NCBI RefSeq assembly: GCF_018131015.1
Contig: NZ_JAFCJJ010000030.1
Coordinates: 17,730 to 81,729, forward strand
Length of the DNA stretch: 64,000 nucleotides
Direction of reading: 5' to 3'
Source: Bradyrhizobium diazoefficiens
GTDB lineage: Bacteria; Pseudomonadota; Alphaproteobacteria; Rhizobiales; Xanthobacteraceae
Part shown: one piece after another, positions 55,728-64,000 of the stretch
Position numbering within the stretch: position 1 is the first letter of the stretch
Layout of the letters: every line of letters begins with the position of its first letter
Notes under the pieces: generated by a model
What the model was told of the DNA's origin: nothing
Databases searched by the model: none
Seen by the model: only the letters and a program-made list of their open reading frames with translations
Translations under genes and position numbers: made by a program

Positions 55728-56603
55728 ATGCGCCGCAGCCTGACGATCCTCTCCGCCTTCGCCTTCCTCGTTGTTCTGGTGTCCCATGCACTGGCTGGCA
55801 CCGAGCCCGCCATCGGCGTCGCCATGCACGACTTCAGCTATACCGATACGTCGGCCGAGCCTGTGAACCAGATCGCCGCCCACGAGCGGCGGCTGTCGGC
55901 TTTCATGGCCGCGCTCAGGCGGGATATCGGCGAGGGCGGGCGCTACCGGCTGGTGCCTTCCGTCCAGGACGGTGCGGCGTTCAAGGTCATCGGCGGCATC
56001 CAGAAGACGAGCACGCTGGTGCAATGGGCCAAGATCGCCGTGATCGATGTCAGCAGCAAAAAGCTAGTGATGGACAAGCTCTACACTTTCCGCGGCGACA
56101 ATGATGAATCCTGGGAGCGCGCCGAGATCTTCGTGTCCCGCGAGGTCATGGCCGCGCTCCGAGCTCCCGCGCCGGTCGCGCTCGCTGTGTTCGATTTCGA
56201 GCTCGATGACATGACCGCCGCGTCAGTGGGGGCCTCGGCCGGTTCGGATGCGTCGTACCTCGCCGAGGTCACGGTGAGCGTGCGCGAGGCGCTGGGCCAG
56301 TCCGGCCGCTACCGCATCGTCGACGTCGCAGGCGCCGGTGGGGACGCGGTGAAGGCGCACGCCTTGCGGGACTGCAATGGCTGCGAGGCGCCGATTGCGC
56401 AAAAGCTCGGCGCTGACCAGTCGCTTATTGGCGTGGTGCGCCGGGTCAGCCGCACCGAATACTCGTTCGGCTTCCAGGTTCGCGACGCCGCGACCGGCGC
56501 CGTGCTGTCACGCGGCGACAGCGGCCTGCGCATGGGCGCGGACTATTCCTGGAAGCGCGGGGCGGTCCGGCTGGTCAGCGACCGCCTGATCGAGAGCCAA
56601 TAG
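55728..56603 (+). CDS. Exported protein with two DUF2380/DUF3280-type repeats
   Basis: A 291-residue protein with a signal peptide ('MRRSLTILSAFAFLVVLVSH', cleavage near ALAGT). Two related halves follow: 'IGVAMHDFSYTDTSAEP' with 'GRYRLVPSVQDGAAF', and 'LAVFDFELDDMTAAS' with 'GRYRIVDVAGAGGDAV'. The second ends in 'VRDAATGAVLSRGDSGLRMG'. The domain family is of unknown function, periplasmic. The ATG at 55728 is chosen from the signal peptide; upstream in-frame codons to 55566 are unlikely. Confidence 0.78.
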   Translation: MRRSLTILSAFAFLVVLVSHALAGTEPAIGVAMHDFSYTDTSAEPVNQIAAHERRLSAFMAALRRDIGEGGRYRLVPSVQDGAAFKVIGGIQKTSTLVQWAKIAVIDVSSKKLVMDKLYTFRGDNDESWERAEIFVSREVMAALRAPAPVALAVFDFELDDMTAASVGASAGSDASYLAEVTVSVREALGQSGRYRIVDVAGAGGDAVKAHALRDCNGCEAPIAQKLGADQSLIGVVRRVSRTEYSFGFQVRDAATGAVLSRGDSGLRMGADYSWKRGAVRLVSDRLIESQ

Positions 56604-57635
56604 CTAGAACGTCAATTGCACCTTCATCGATCGCGAGCGGTCGCTGGCGAGCTCGAAGGCTTCGACCGCGTTCTCGAACGGCAGGGTGGCCGTGATCAGC
56701 GGCTTGACGTCGATCAGGCCTTCGCCCATCAGCCGCACCGCCAGCTCGAACTCGGGATCGAAGCGGAAGGTGCCGCGGAGCTGCAATTCCTTGGCGACGA
56801 TGGTGTTGACGGGCAGCGTCATCTCGCCACCGAGGCCGAGCTGCACGAGCGTCGCGCCCGGCCGCAGCACGTCGAGGGCGGCGCGCAGCGCGGCCTGGTT
56901 GCCGGAGGCCTCGAACAGCGTATCGAACACGCCCTTGCCGGCGCGCCAGGGATCGAGCGCGGTGGCGTTGCTCGCGACGTTGATGGCATGGGTGGCGCCA
57001 AGCTTTTTCGCGACCGCAAGCGGGGCGTCGGCAACATCGGTCACGACGATCTCGGACGCGCCGCCGAAACGCGAGACCAAAATCATCAGCGCGCCGATCG
57101 GGCCGCAGCCGGTGATCAGCACGCGCTTGCCGAGCAGGGGGCCAGCCTGCTTGCCGGCATGCAGGCACACCGCGAGCGGCTCGGCCACGGCAGCCTCTGC
57201 AAGCGACAGCTTATCCGCGATCGGCACAGCCTGCGTCGCATCGACCGTCATGAACTCGCGAAAGCCGCCCTGCACATGGGGAAAGCGCATCGCGCTGCCG
57301 AGGAAGCGCATGTCGAGGCACTGGTTGCGCATACCCTCCTGGCAATGCTGGCATTGGCCGCACGGCCGGCTCGGATTGACCGCGACACGGGTGCCGGGTC
57401 TGACGCTGGTGACGCCGTCGCCGACACTCTCGACCACGCCGGCGATCTCGTGTCCCAGCGCCATCGGCTCACGGATGCGCACGACGCCGAAGCCGCCATG
57501 GTGATAGTAGTGCAGGTCGGAGCCGCAGATGCCGCCATTTGCGATCCTGACCCGGACCTCGCCTGCGCCGGGCCCGGCGTCGGGATAGGAGTCGATCCGC
57601 AGATCCTTCGGGGCGTGGATGACGACGGCGCGCAT
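56604..57635 (-). CDS. Zinc-dependent alcohol dehydrogenase, L-idonate 5-dehydrogenase-like
   Basis: A 343-residue medium-chain dehydrogenase. The catalytic zinc is bound by Cys37 ('GGICGSDLHYYHHGG') and His62-Glu63 ('ALGHEIAG'), and the structural zinc by Cys92, 95, 98 and 106 ('RPCGQCQHCQEGMRNQC'). NAD binding is 'VLITGCGPIGALMILVSR'. It resembles IdnD/threonine-dehydrogenase-type sugar acid dehydrogenases; with the neighbouring SDR it suggests an L-idonate to gluconate interconversion via 5-ketogluconate, as in E. coli. The substrate is inferred. It lies 29 bp after the SDR. Confidence 0.85.
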   Translation of the reverse strand: MRAVVIHAPKDLRIDSYPDAGPGAGEVRVRIANGGICGSDLHYYHHGGFGVVRIREPMALGHEIAGVVESVGDGVTSVRPGTRVAVNPSRPCGQCQHCQEGMRNQCLDMRFLGSAMRFPHVQGGFREFMTVDATQAVPIADKLSLAEAAVAEPLAVCLHAGKQAGPLLGKRVLITGCGPIGALMILVSRFGGASEIVVTDVADAPLAVAKKLGATHAINVASNATALDPWRAGKGVFDTLFEASGNQAALRAALDVLRPGATLVQLGLGGEMTLPVNTIVAKELQLRGTFRFDPEFELAVRLMGEGLIDVKPLITATLPFENAVEAFELASDRSRSMKVQLTF

Positions 57636-57664
57636 GATCTTGGTCCTCTGGTGTTTCGCGGAGA

Positions 57665-58432
57665 TCACATCGCGGCGATCATGCCGCCGTCGACATAGAT
57701 GATCTGGCCGTTGACGTAGGTGGAAGCGTCCGAGGCGAGGAAGATCGCCGCGCCCACCAGCTCGTCCGGCTTGCCCCATCGCTTTGCGGGAATTCGGCCC
57801 ATCAGCCAGTTGTTGAAATCGGGATTGTTGACCAGCGCCTCGTTCATGTCGGTTAGCATGTAGCCGGGGCCGATCGCGTTGGCCTGGATGCCGTGCTGGG
57901 CCCATTCCACCGCCATCGAGCGCGTCAAATTCTTGATGCCGCCCTTGGCGGCCGTGTAGGGCGCGATGGTCGGGCGCGCCAGCTCGCTGCCGAGCGAGCC
58001 GATGTTGATGATCTTGCCGCGCTTGCGCGGGATCATGCGTTTGGCCGCCTCGCGGCCGATCACGAAGGCGCTGGTGAGATTGGTCTCGATCACCTTGCGC
58101 CATTCGTCGGTGGTGAACTCGACCAGCGGCTTGCGGTGCTGGATGCCGGCATTGTTGACGACGATGTCCACGGCAATGCCTTTTTTGTCGAAATCGTCGA
58201 ACGCCGCGACGATCGCGGGCTCGTCGGTGACGTCAAAGGCTGCGCCCTCGGCCTGATGCCCGGCGGCGCGAAATTCGGCGACGGCCGCCTCGACGCGCTT
58301 CGGATCGACGCCGTTCACGATGATTTTCGCGCCGGCCTTCGCCATGCCCTCGGCGATGGCGCGGCCGAGCCCGCGGGAGGAGCCGGTCACGAGCGCGGTG
58401 CGGCCGGACAGGTCGAACAAAGCGGTGCTCAT
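57665..58432 (-). CDS. SDR, gluconate 5-dehydrogenase-like
   Basis: A 255-residue SDR: 'TGSSRGLGRAIAEGMAKAG', 'NNAGIQHRKPLVEF' (a signature of IdnO/gluconate 5-dehydrogenases), Ser in 'NIGSLGSELARPTIA' and catalytic 'YTAAKGGIKNLTRSMAVEW'. The end 'INGQ'-like 'VNGQIIYVDGGMIAAM' is typical. It would reduce 5-ketogluconate to gluconate. The ATG at 58432 is used; an upstream ATG at 58441 is possible. Confidence 0.87.
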   Translation of the reverse strand: MSTALFDLSGRTALVTGSSRGLGRAIAEGMAKAGAKIIVNGVDPKRVEAAVAEFRAAGHQAEGAAFDVTDEPAIVAAFDDFDKKGIAVDIVVNNAGIQHRKPLVEFTTDEWRKVIETNLTSAFVIGREAAKRMIPRKRGKIINIGSLGSELARPTIAPYTAAKGGIKNLTRSMAVEWAQHGIQANAIGPGYMLTDMNEALVNNPDFNNWLMGRIPAKRWGKPDELVGAAIFLASDASTYVNGQIIYVDGGMIAAM

Positions 58433-58443
58433 CGCAAACATCC

Positions 58444-59649
58444 TCAGGCGTTGGTGCGGCGCACGATCAGGTCGGAGCGCTCGAACACGGCGGGCAGGAG
58501 GTCGACGCCGAGGCCGGGGCCTTCCATCGGGAAGACGTAGCCGTCCTTGATCGTGGGCATCGTGGTGACGAGCTCATTGTACCAGCCCTTGTAGAAGGCG
58601 CGCACCGACTCCTGGATCAGCGTGTTGGGCTGGCTGAACGACATGTGGATGGCGGCGATGAAGCCGATCGGGCCGATGCAGTCATGCGGCGCGAAGGGCC
58701 GGTGATAGGTCTCGGCCATCGCCGCGATCTTGCGGCCCTCGGTGAGGCCGCCGGTCCAGCACAGATCCGCCATCACCACATGCATGGCGTCGCGGTCGAG
58801 CATGTCCTTGTAGGGGAAGCGCGAGCCGAGCGTCTCGCTGGCGCAGACCCAGACGTCGGTCGAGCGCGCGTATTCGGCCAGCGCCTGCGGCGAGTTCATG
58901 CGGATCGGGTCCTCGTACCAGGTCGGCTTGTAGGGCTCGAGCGCGCGCGCGATCTGCTTTGCGGTCGGCAGATTCCACAGCGAATGAAGCTCGACCATGA
59001 TCTCCATCCTGTCGCCGACGGCCTTGCGGATCTTCTCGAACGGCTCGATCGCCTGCTTCATCTGCGCGGCGGTGATGTAGAGACCCTTGTTCTCCTGCGC
59101 CGCCGGATCGAACGGCCAGATCTTCATCGCGGAGATGCCGCTCTCCAAAAGGCTCTCGGCGAGCGCGTCGGCGCGGTTCATGAAGCCATCGAGATCCTCG
59201 TAAGGCCCCTTGGAAGCGCCGAGATTCCAGTTCGCGACCGGGCTGATATTGGTCGAGCGGACATACTGGGTGCCGGCGCAAGTGTTGTAGATGCGCTGCT
59301 TGTCGCGGCAGAGGCCGCCGAGCATCTGGTGAACCGGCTGATTGCAGACCTTGCCGAACAGGTCCCACAGCGCGATGTCGATCGCCGAGGCCGCGCGGTA
59401 TTCGACGCCGGTCGAGGACTGCGCCATCGGCAGGTTCAGCATGTCGCGATGGATGGCTTCGATGTGCAGGGGATTGCGGCCGAGCAGGCGGCCGGCAAAG
59501 GTGTCGTGGACCTGCGCTTCCACCGCGCCTGCGCCGTAAAAGGTCTCGCCGAGACCGATCACGCCCGTGTCGGTGTGGACGCGCACCCAGATGACGTTGG
59601 AGAATTCCTCGGTGCGCAGGGTCTCGATCGACGTGATCTTCACGGCCAA
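58444..59649 (-). CDS. Enolase-superfamily sugar-acid dehydratase (mandelate racemase/muconate lactonizing fold)
   Basis: A 401-residue protein. The N-terminal capping domain begins 'MAVKITSIETLRTEEFSNVI', and the barrel shows 'SAMKIWPFDPAAQENKG' (catalytic Lys), acidic metal ligands in 'IMVELHSLW', 'YEDPIRMN' and 'CASETLGSR', and the general base His in 'FAPHDCIGP'. The layout fits acid-sugar dehydratases. The sugar acid is not identified. It is the first gene of the leftward catabolic operon, divergent from the GntR gene. Confidence 0.86.
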   Translation of the reverse strand: MAVKITSIETLRTEEFSNVIWVRVHTDTGVIGLGETFYGAGAVEAQVHDTFAGRLLGRNPLHIEAIHRDMLNLPMAQSSTGVEYRAASAIDIALWDLFGKVCNQPVHQMLGGLCRDKQRIYNTCAGTQYVRSTNISPVANWNLGASKGPYEDLDGFMNRADALAESLLESGISAMKIWPFDPAAQENKGLYITAAQMKQAIEPFEKIRKAVGDRMEIMVELHSLWNLPTAKQIARALEPYKPTWYEDPIRMNSPQALAEYARSTDVWVCASETLGSRFPYKDMLDRDAMHVVMADLCWTGGLTEGRKIAAMAETYHRPFAPHDCIGPIGFIAAIHMSFSQPNTLIQESVRAFYKGWYNELVTTMPTIKDGYVFPMEGPGLGVDLLPAVFERSDLIVRRTNA

Positions 59650-59737
59650 AACCTCCCATTGCAGGCGCCTCGCGCCCGTGTTGTTGTCATTTTCGGCGCC
59701 GCCAGTCGTGACGCCGCGCGGTCAGTCATACGCCCGC

Positions 59738-59753
59738 TTGTAATATATCACAA
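59738..59753. promoter_or_regulatory. Probable GntR operator in the divergent promoter
   Basis: TTGTAATATATCACAA is a 16-bp near-perfect palindrome (two mismatched positions, A/G and C/T). It lies midway between the start codons of the leftward dehydratase (59649) and the rightward GntR gene (59824), so one regulator could control both directions. Confidence 0.7.
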
Positions 59754-59823
59754 TATGTTTTAAGGGTGCTGGAAATAATGCCGGGCTCAGCGACGACAAT
59801 TCGGGCCGCAGGGAGGAACTGGA

Positions 59824-60591
59824 ATGGCACGGCGCAAGCGCGCGCTCGCGGTGGTGAGAGCGGAGGACGACGGCGAGGGCAAGCCGTCCCGGAGCAACCG
59901 TATCAACTTCTTCGAGCTGGCCTATCAGCGGATCGAAGAGCTCCTGGTTCACTGCGAGCTCAAGCCGGGCCAGTTCATGACCATGCTGGAACTGCAGCAG
60001 ATCACCGGTTTCGGCCGCACGCCGGTGCATCACGCCGTCAATCGCCTGTCGGCCGACACCCTCATCATCATCCGTCCGCGCCACGGCCTGCACATCGCGC
60101 CGATCGACCTGGCGCGCGAGCGCATGCTGCTCGGTCTGCGCCGCGACATGGAGCGCTTCGTGATCCGCCTTGCGGCCGATCGCGCCAGCCTGTCGCACCG
60201 CAACCAGGCGATGCACATCGAACGGCTGATGCGCGAGCGCCGCGCCAGCCTCACGCTCGACGAATTCAACAGCATCGACCGCCGCATCGACGCGCTGGTG
60301 CTGGAGGCGGCGGGCGAGCCCTTCCTGGTGCACACGCTGCGGCCGCTGCATACGCTCTACCGCCGCATCGGCTACATCCATCACCGCTTCATGCCGGGGC
60401 AGGCCGACCTGTCCGGCACGATCGATCACCATCTCGCCATTCTCGCCGCCGTCGCCAGCCGCCGCGTCGAGGACGCCGTGAAGGCGAGCGATGCGCTGAT
60501 CGACTTCATGGACGCGATATTCACGGGCATGGAGGCGGGGATCGACCCGCGCCTGCTCGATTGCAGCATCGAGCCGCTGCTCGATGCGTAG
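59824..60591 (+). CDS. GntR-family transcriptional regulator
   Basis: A 255-residue regulator. The winged helix is 'INFFELAYQRIEELLVHCEL' and 'ITGFGRTPVHHAVNRLSADT', and an FadR/VanR-type helical effector domain (about 100-250) follows with 'VIRLAADRASLSHRN' and 'HHRFMPGQADLSGTIDHHLA', the latter containing possible metal-ligand His. It probably represses the sugar acid genes on either side. GGAACTGGA lies before the ATG. Confidence 0.87.
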   Translation: MARRKRALAVVRAEDDGEGKPSRSNRINFFELAYQRIEELLVHCELKPGQFMTMLELQQITGFGRTPVHHAVNRLSADTLIIIRPRHGLHIAPIDLARERMLLGLRRDMERFVIRLAADRASLSHRNQAMHIERLMRERRASLTLDEFNSIDRRIDALVLEAAGEPFLVHTLRPLHTLYRRIGYIHHRFMPGQADLSGTIDHHLAILAAVASRRVEDAVKASDALIDFMDAIFTGMEAGIDPRLLDCSIEPLLDA

Positions 60592-60640
60592 AGCATGATC
60601 CGGAAAAGCGTGCAGCGGTTTTCCGGAAAGATCATGCCCA
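60592..60640. repeat. Rhizobiales-type palindromic repeat
   Basis: GAGCATGATCCGGAAAA...TTTTCCGGAAAGATCATGCC folds into a long hairpin just after the GntR stop. I recognise it as one of the most common dispersed elements in Rhizobiales, including Bradyrhizobium. It separates the regulator from the permease gene. Confidence 0.75.
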
Positions 60641-60672
60641 AACGCTAGAGGGTTTTGAAGAGAGGACCGCAC

Positions 60673-62037
60673 ATGTCAACGATGGCCGCGCCACAACCGA
60701 CCGCGAGCGAAGCCGCGGTCCGCTACCTCATCACCAACTACAGTCCCAAGGGCAACAAGGTCGGCTGGCTGATGATGGCCTCGATCCTGGTCGAGGCATG
60801 GGACCTCTATTCGATCGCCTTCGTGCTGATCTTCATCAAGGAGCAGTACAATCCCGATCCGCTGATGCTCGGTCTTGCCGCCGCCGGCACGCAGGGCGGC
60901 GCGCTCATCGGCGCGCTGCTCGGCGGCTGGCTCTCGGACAAGATCGGCCGCCGCATCATGTTCCTGGCCACCATGGTGCTGTTCATCGTGCTGGCGCTGG
61001 CGCAAGCCTTCGTGCCGAGTGTCGGCTGGCTCGTCGTGATCCGCTTCCTGCTCGGCATCCCGCTCGGCTCCGACATCTCGACCGGCTACACCTACATCAT
61101 GGAATCCATGGCCAAGGGCGAGCGCGAGGTCATGGGCAACCGCTGGCAGTTCATGTTCGCGATCGGCGAGGTCCTGACCATCGGCGTCATCGTCATCTTC
61201 CTGCTGCTCGACATCAACCATGAGACGCTGTGGCGCGTCACGCTCGGCCTCGGCGCGGTGCCGGCGCTGATCATCCTGATCATGCGCCACGACGTGCCGG
61301 AGACGGCGGTCTGGCTGGTGCAGAAGGGACGCTATCGCGAGGCCAAGCAGGTCGCGCGCGAGATGTTCAACGACGATCTCGCCATGCTGCCGGATCAGGA
61401 CGTCGAGGTGCCGAAGGTCTCAACGCGTGCGTTCCTCGCCGACCTCAAGACGGACCCGATCCGCTGGCGCGCCACGGTCTACGGCTGGATCGCCTGTTTC
61501 GCGCAGGCGAGCGAGTTCTCGACCTTCGCGTTCTACCTGCCGGTGCTGTTCGTGATGGTCGGCGTGTCGAGCGTGCTCGGCATCAATCTGGTGACGATGG
61601 CGCTGTTCTCATTCGCGGCCCTGTCGGGATGGGTCGGTCCGCTGCTGACGCCGAAGATCGGCCATCGCGGCATCGCGATCGCCGGCTTCTCGATCGTGCT
61701 GGTCTCGCTGCTGGTCGCCGCTTTCGCGCTCTACACCGACAACAAGGTGCTGCTGCCGTTCGCGGCCGCCGCCATGCTGTGGGGGCACTATTGGGACGCG
61801 TCGAACTGCATGACGATCCCGACCATGGTCGCCAAGCCGAAATACCGCGGCACCGCCAGCGGCTTCGCGTACATGTTCGTGAAGCTGCCGTCGTTCCTGG
61901 CGATCTTCCTGTTCCCGACGATGTTCGCGGCGATCGGGCAGGCCAACGCCACGCTGTTCGTTGCGATCTTCCCGCTGATCGGATTGCTCGCCGCGATCTT
62001 CATCCTGCCGGAAGTCTACGGCTACGAGAACGACTAG
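60673..62037 (+). CDS. MFS permease, sugar acid/aromatic acid type
   Basis: A 454-residue major-facilitator protein with 12 helices. 'LGGWLSDKIGRRIMFLATMV' is the loop 2-3 signature, 'FLLGIPLGSDISTGYTYIM' the helix 4 region and 'VPETAVWLVQKGRYREAKQV' the central loop, as in the SHS/ACS and sugar-type transporters. It is co-directional with GntR and near the dehydratase cluster, so the likely cargo is the sugar acid degraded by it. The ATG at 60673 follows AGAGGACC. The gene overlaps the convergent SnoaL-like gene by 4 bp. Confidence 0.9.
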   Translation: MSTMAAPQPTASEAAVRYLITNYSPKGNKVGWLMMASILVEAWDLYSIAFVLIFIKEQYNPDPLMLGLAAAGTQGGALIGALLGGWLSDKIGRRIMFLATMVLFIVLALAQAFVPSVGWLVVIRFLLGIPLGSDISTGYTYIMESMAKGEREVMGNRWQFMFAIGEVLTIGVIVIFLLLDINHETLWRVTLGLGAVPALIILIMRHDVPETAVWLVQKGRYREAKQVAREMFNDDLAMLPDQDVEVPKVSTRAFLADLKTDPIRWRATVYGWIACFAQASEFSTFAFYLPVLFVMVGVSSVLGINLVTMALFSFAALSGWVGPLLTPKIGHRGIAIAGFSIVLVSLLVAAFALYTDNKVLLPFAAAAMLWGHYWDASNCMTIPTMVAKPKYRGTASGFAYMFVKLPSFLAIFLFPTMFAAIGQANATLFVAIFPLIGLLAAIFILPEVYGYEND

Positions 62038-62417
62038 GGGGTCAGGGTCTCGACAAGGTGCGCCCGTGATGGCGACGGATCGAAGCGGCCGCCGAAATAC
62101 TGGGTTTCGTGACATACACGCCCGTCGCGGAACTCCATGATGCTGACCGAGTATGACGGAATCCCGTCATAGGTCAGGACGAACTCGGTGATCCAGAGAT
62201 CGCCGCCCCCGAGGATTCGCCTCACTGCAAAGCGCTTCTTGTTTGGCTGCAGGAAGCGGCTTTCCTGAATGTTGTGCCGGCCGCGGATTCGCTCGCCTGA
62301 TTGCGGATAATCGAGCACGGCGTCTTCGCAGTAGATCTCATGCTCGGCCTCGAACTGACCGGCATCTGACGCATTCCAATGGCGATGCAAGGCAGACAGC
62401 TTGTCGCGATCATCCAT
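62034..62417 (-). CDS. SnoaL-like/NTF2-fold protein
   Basis: A 127-residue NTF2-like protein: 'LSALHRHWNASDAGQFEAEH', 'VLDYPQSGERIRGRHNIQES' and 'ITEFVLTYDGIPSYSVSIME' followed by 'HETQYFGGRFDP'. The fold holds polyketide cyclase-like and isomerase-like enzymes. The catalytic residues are not certain. The ATG at 62417 (MDDRDKLSALH) is preferred over one at 62489. Confidence 0.82.
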   Translation of the reverse strand: MDDRDKLSALHRHWNASDAGQFEAEHEIYCEDAVLDYPQSGERIRGRHNIQESRFLQPNKKRFAVRRILGGGDLWITEFVLTYDGIPSYSVSIMEFRDGRVCHETQYFGGRFDPSPSRAHLVETLTP

Positions 62418-62514
62418 TCTGATCTCCCGTCTGGCGCCCGGAATCCCGCTCCCGCCGGCCGCGGTCGGACGCTTCAGAACCGGCATCATACTATACTGCC
62501 GGCCTTGGAGTGAC

Positions 62515-63774
62515 TTACCAGATCGCGGCCGCCAGCGCCGCGATCAGGGCGGGCGGGGTGACCAGCAGACCGAGCTTGAGGAACGGCCAGGCGCCGACCT
62601 CGATCTTCTCCCGCCGCAGCGCGACCAGCCACAGGATGGTGGCGAGCGAACCGGTCACCGACAGGTTGGGCCCGAGATCGACGCCGATTAGGATCGCACT
62701 GACGACGGGCGCGGGAAGATGATCGCTGGCGGCAACCGAGCCGGCAACGAGACCGACGGGCAGGTTGTTGGCGATGTTGTCGGCGACGGCGGTCGCGATG
62801 CCGACGCTCCAGGCGGCCTTCGTCACGGATTGCGCGATCGCCTGATGCAGCAGCGCGCTGAGGCTACCGATCGCGCCGGTCTTCACCAGCGCCTCCACCA
62901 TCACGAAGAGACCGCCGACCAGCGGCAGCACGCTCCACGACACGCCCTGCAACACGGGGAGCGGCGATTGCCGGCTGAGCAGCAGCACGAGGGTTGATGT
63001 CACCACGCCGCAGATGAAGGTCGGCAGGCCGAGCGGCTTGTCCAGCGCGGAGGCCGCGACCAGCACGACGCCGATGGCGGCGATGCCGACGGCCGTGAGC
63101 TTGCCGCCGCGGCCGAGCTTCGGATGCGGCACGCGGGGCGCGATAGTCTCCTCCTTCAAGGCGCGGTGCAGGGCCAGGCGCAGCACGACATAGGTCATCA
63201 GGATCGAGGCCGCCGAGGGCAGTGCGAACAGGCGCAGCCACTCGATGAGCGGCGGCATGTGCGCGCCGAACACGACGAGATTGGCCGGATTCGAGATCGG
63301 CAGCACGAAGCTCGCGGCGTTGGCAATGAAGGCGCAGACGAAGAGATACGGGAGAGGCTGGGCGCCGGCCGCGCGCGTCGCGGCGTAGACGGCGGGCGTC
63401 AGCACGATCGCGGTGGCGTCGTTGGAGAGCAGCACGGTCACCAGCGTGCCGACCAGATAGATCAGCAGGAACAACCGTTGAGGTGAGCCGGCGGCGTATT
63501 CCACCGCGAGCGCGGCAAGATAGTCGAACAGGCCCTCGAGCCGGGCGAGCTCGGCGATCAGCATCATGCCGATCAGGAAGAGATAGACGTCGAGGCCCTT
63601 CTCGATGCCGGCCAGCGCGTCCTGCCACGGCAGCAGGCCGAGCAGGAGCAGCGCCGTCGCACCGGCCACGGCCCAGACTGCCTCCGGCAGGCGAAACGGG
63701 CGGATGAGGACGCCCGCAGTCGCGGCGACGATGATGCTCCAGGCCCAGAAGGCGTCATGCGGCACGCTCGGCAC
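62515..63774 (-). CDS. ArsB/NhaD-type ion transporter
   Basis: A 419-residue membrane protein with about 11 helices. 'LLSNDATAIVLTPAVYAA' and 'ANAASFVLPISNPANLVVFG' are the conserved substrate-binding repeat motifs of the ArsB/NhaD/SLC13 superfamily, and 'ATAVADNIANNLPVGLVAGS' is the second copy. It may export arsenite or exchange an anion. No arsR/arsC genes are near, so arsenic is not shown. No ATG precedes the conserved start; GTG at 63774 or 63765 is most likely. Confidence 0.85.
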   Translation of the reverse strand: MPSVPHDAFWAWSIIVAATAGVLIRPFRLPEAVWAVAGATALLLLGLLPWQDALAGIEKGLDVYLFLIGMMLIAELARLEGLFDYLAALAVEYAAGSPQRLFLLIYLVGTLVTVLLSNDATAIVLTPAVYAATRAAGAQPLPYLFVCAFIANAASFVLPISNPANLVVFGAHMPPLIEWLRLFALPSAASILMTYVVLRLALHRALKEETIAPRVPHPKLGRGGKLTAVGIAAIGVVLVAASALDKPLGLPTFICGVVTSTLVLLLSRQSPLPVLQGVSWSVLPLVGGLFVMVEALVKTGAIGSLSALLHQAIAQSVTKAAWSVGIATAVADNIANNLPVGLVAGSVAASDHLPAPVVSAILIGVDLGPNLSVTGSLATILWLVALRREKIEVGAWPFLKLGLLVTPPALIAALAAAIW

Positions 63775-63848
63775 GTTCAGTCCGTGAGATGAGGTTGGTT
63801 CATTCAGCAGCGTTAGCGGAAGCCGCGGCTGATGTCTTCCCTTCCGTC

Positions 63849-63868
63849 GTCCCGGCGAAGGCCGGGAC
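63849..63868. repeat. Short palindrome
   Basis: GTCCCGG CGAAGG CCGGGAC: a 7-bp inverted repeat with a 6-bp loop in the non-coding right end. A common dispersed palindrome in Rhizobiales. Confidence 0.55.
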
Positions 63869-64000
63869 CATAACCACGAAAAGGTATTTGGCGAAGACTG
63901 CCAATGACCATCTCGTGTCAAACTTCTCCCTGGGGTGATGGGGTGGACGGCCCCCTACGGCATCAAGTGTGCCAGAATGAGGTTGTCACACACCCATTCA

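Noticed and set aside
62515..63774. Assignment as arsenite exporter arsB.
   Set aside because: The superfamily fits, but there are no ars genes nearby and no sequence feature selects arsenite.

Overview
This 64 kb window is GC-rich chromosomal DNA from an alphaproteobacterium, most likely Bradyrhizobium or a close relative in the Nitrobacteraceae. The evidence is the dense Rhizobiales-type palindromic repeats between genes, a large set of small exported proteins of Bradyrhizobium type, solute-binding proteins of the Bug and branched-chain amino acid classes, and a PAS-rich histidine kinase. The genus is inferred from style, not from a marker gene. One RNA gene was found, a tRNA-Arg(UCG). There are no rRNA genes and no CRISPR array.

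Layout. Positions 1-504 hold the N-terminal part of a tyrosine recombinase running off the left edge, followed by about 800 bp of repeat-rich DNA. Positions 1302-5969 are an acyl-CoA cluster: SCP2-type thiolase, its zinc-ribbon partner, a MaoC hydratase, a multifunctional-enzyme-type SDR and a DapA-like lyase/synthase. Next come a Nudix hydrolase, an EamA transporter, a large PAS histidine kinase, a GrlR-like protein and several small envelope proteins. The tRNA-Arg at 13757-13833 is followed at once by a decayed integrase C-terminus. Behind it lies an 11.6-kb polysaccharide/nucleotide-sugar island (14038-25682), whose kinase, nucleotidyltransferase, isomerase, phosphatase and transaldolase point to a nucleotide-activated heptose that is then modified and transferred.

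From 25.7 to 36.7 kb there are small exported proteins, an EamA transporter, a HELFE-motif protein, a histone H1-like protein, a class I photolyase, a chemoreceptor, a 1-Cys peroxiredoxin and a secreted phosphodiesterase. Positions 37372-42971 hold the most unusual locus: a calcineurin-like metallophosphoesterase translationally coupled to a 1352-residue protein that joins a trypsin-like protease, a NACHT/STAND NTPase and about ten membrane helices. Diverged direct repeats of a small gene's 3' end flank this pair, which suggests it arrived as an inserted cargo. Its make-up fits a conflict or anti-phage defence system.

The right third is metabolic and regulatory. It holds a YtcJ-type amidohydrolase, a GNAT protein, an SDR with a substituted active site, an ArsR/SRPBCC pair with twin operators, two periplasmic solute-binding proteins next to an IclR regulator, a NarL-type two-component system, and a sugar-acid catabolic cluster (idonate-type dehydrogenase, gluconate-5-dehydrogenase-like SDR, enolase-superfamily dehydratase, GntR regulator, MFS permease) around a shared operator. 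An ArsB/NhaD-type permease and a possible insertion-sequence edge close the window.

All calls come from reading motifs and gene order. No database search was possible, so family names are recognition-based and starts are chosen from start codons, ribosome-binding sites and overlaps.
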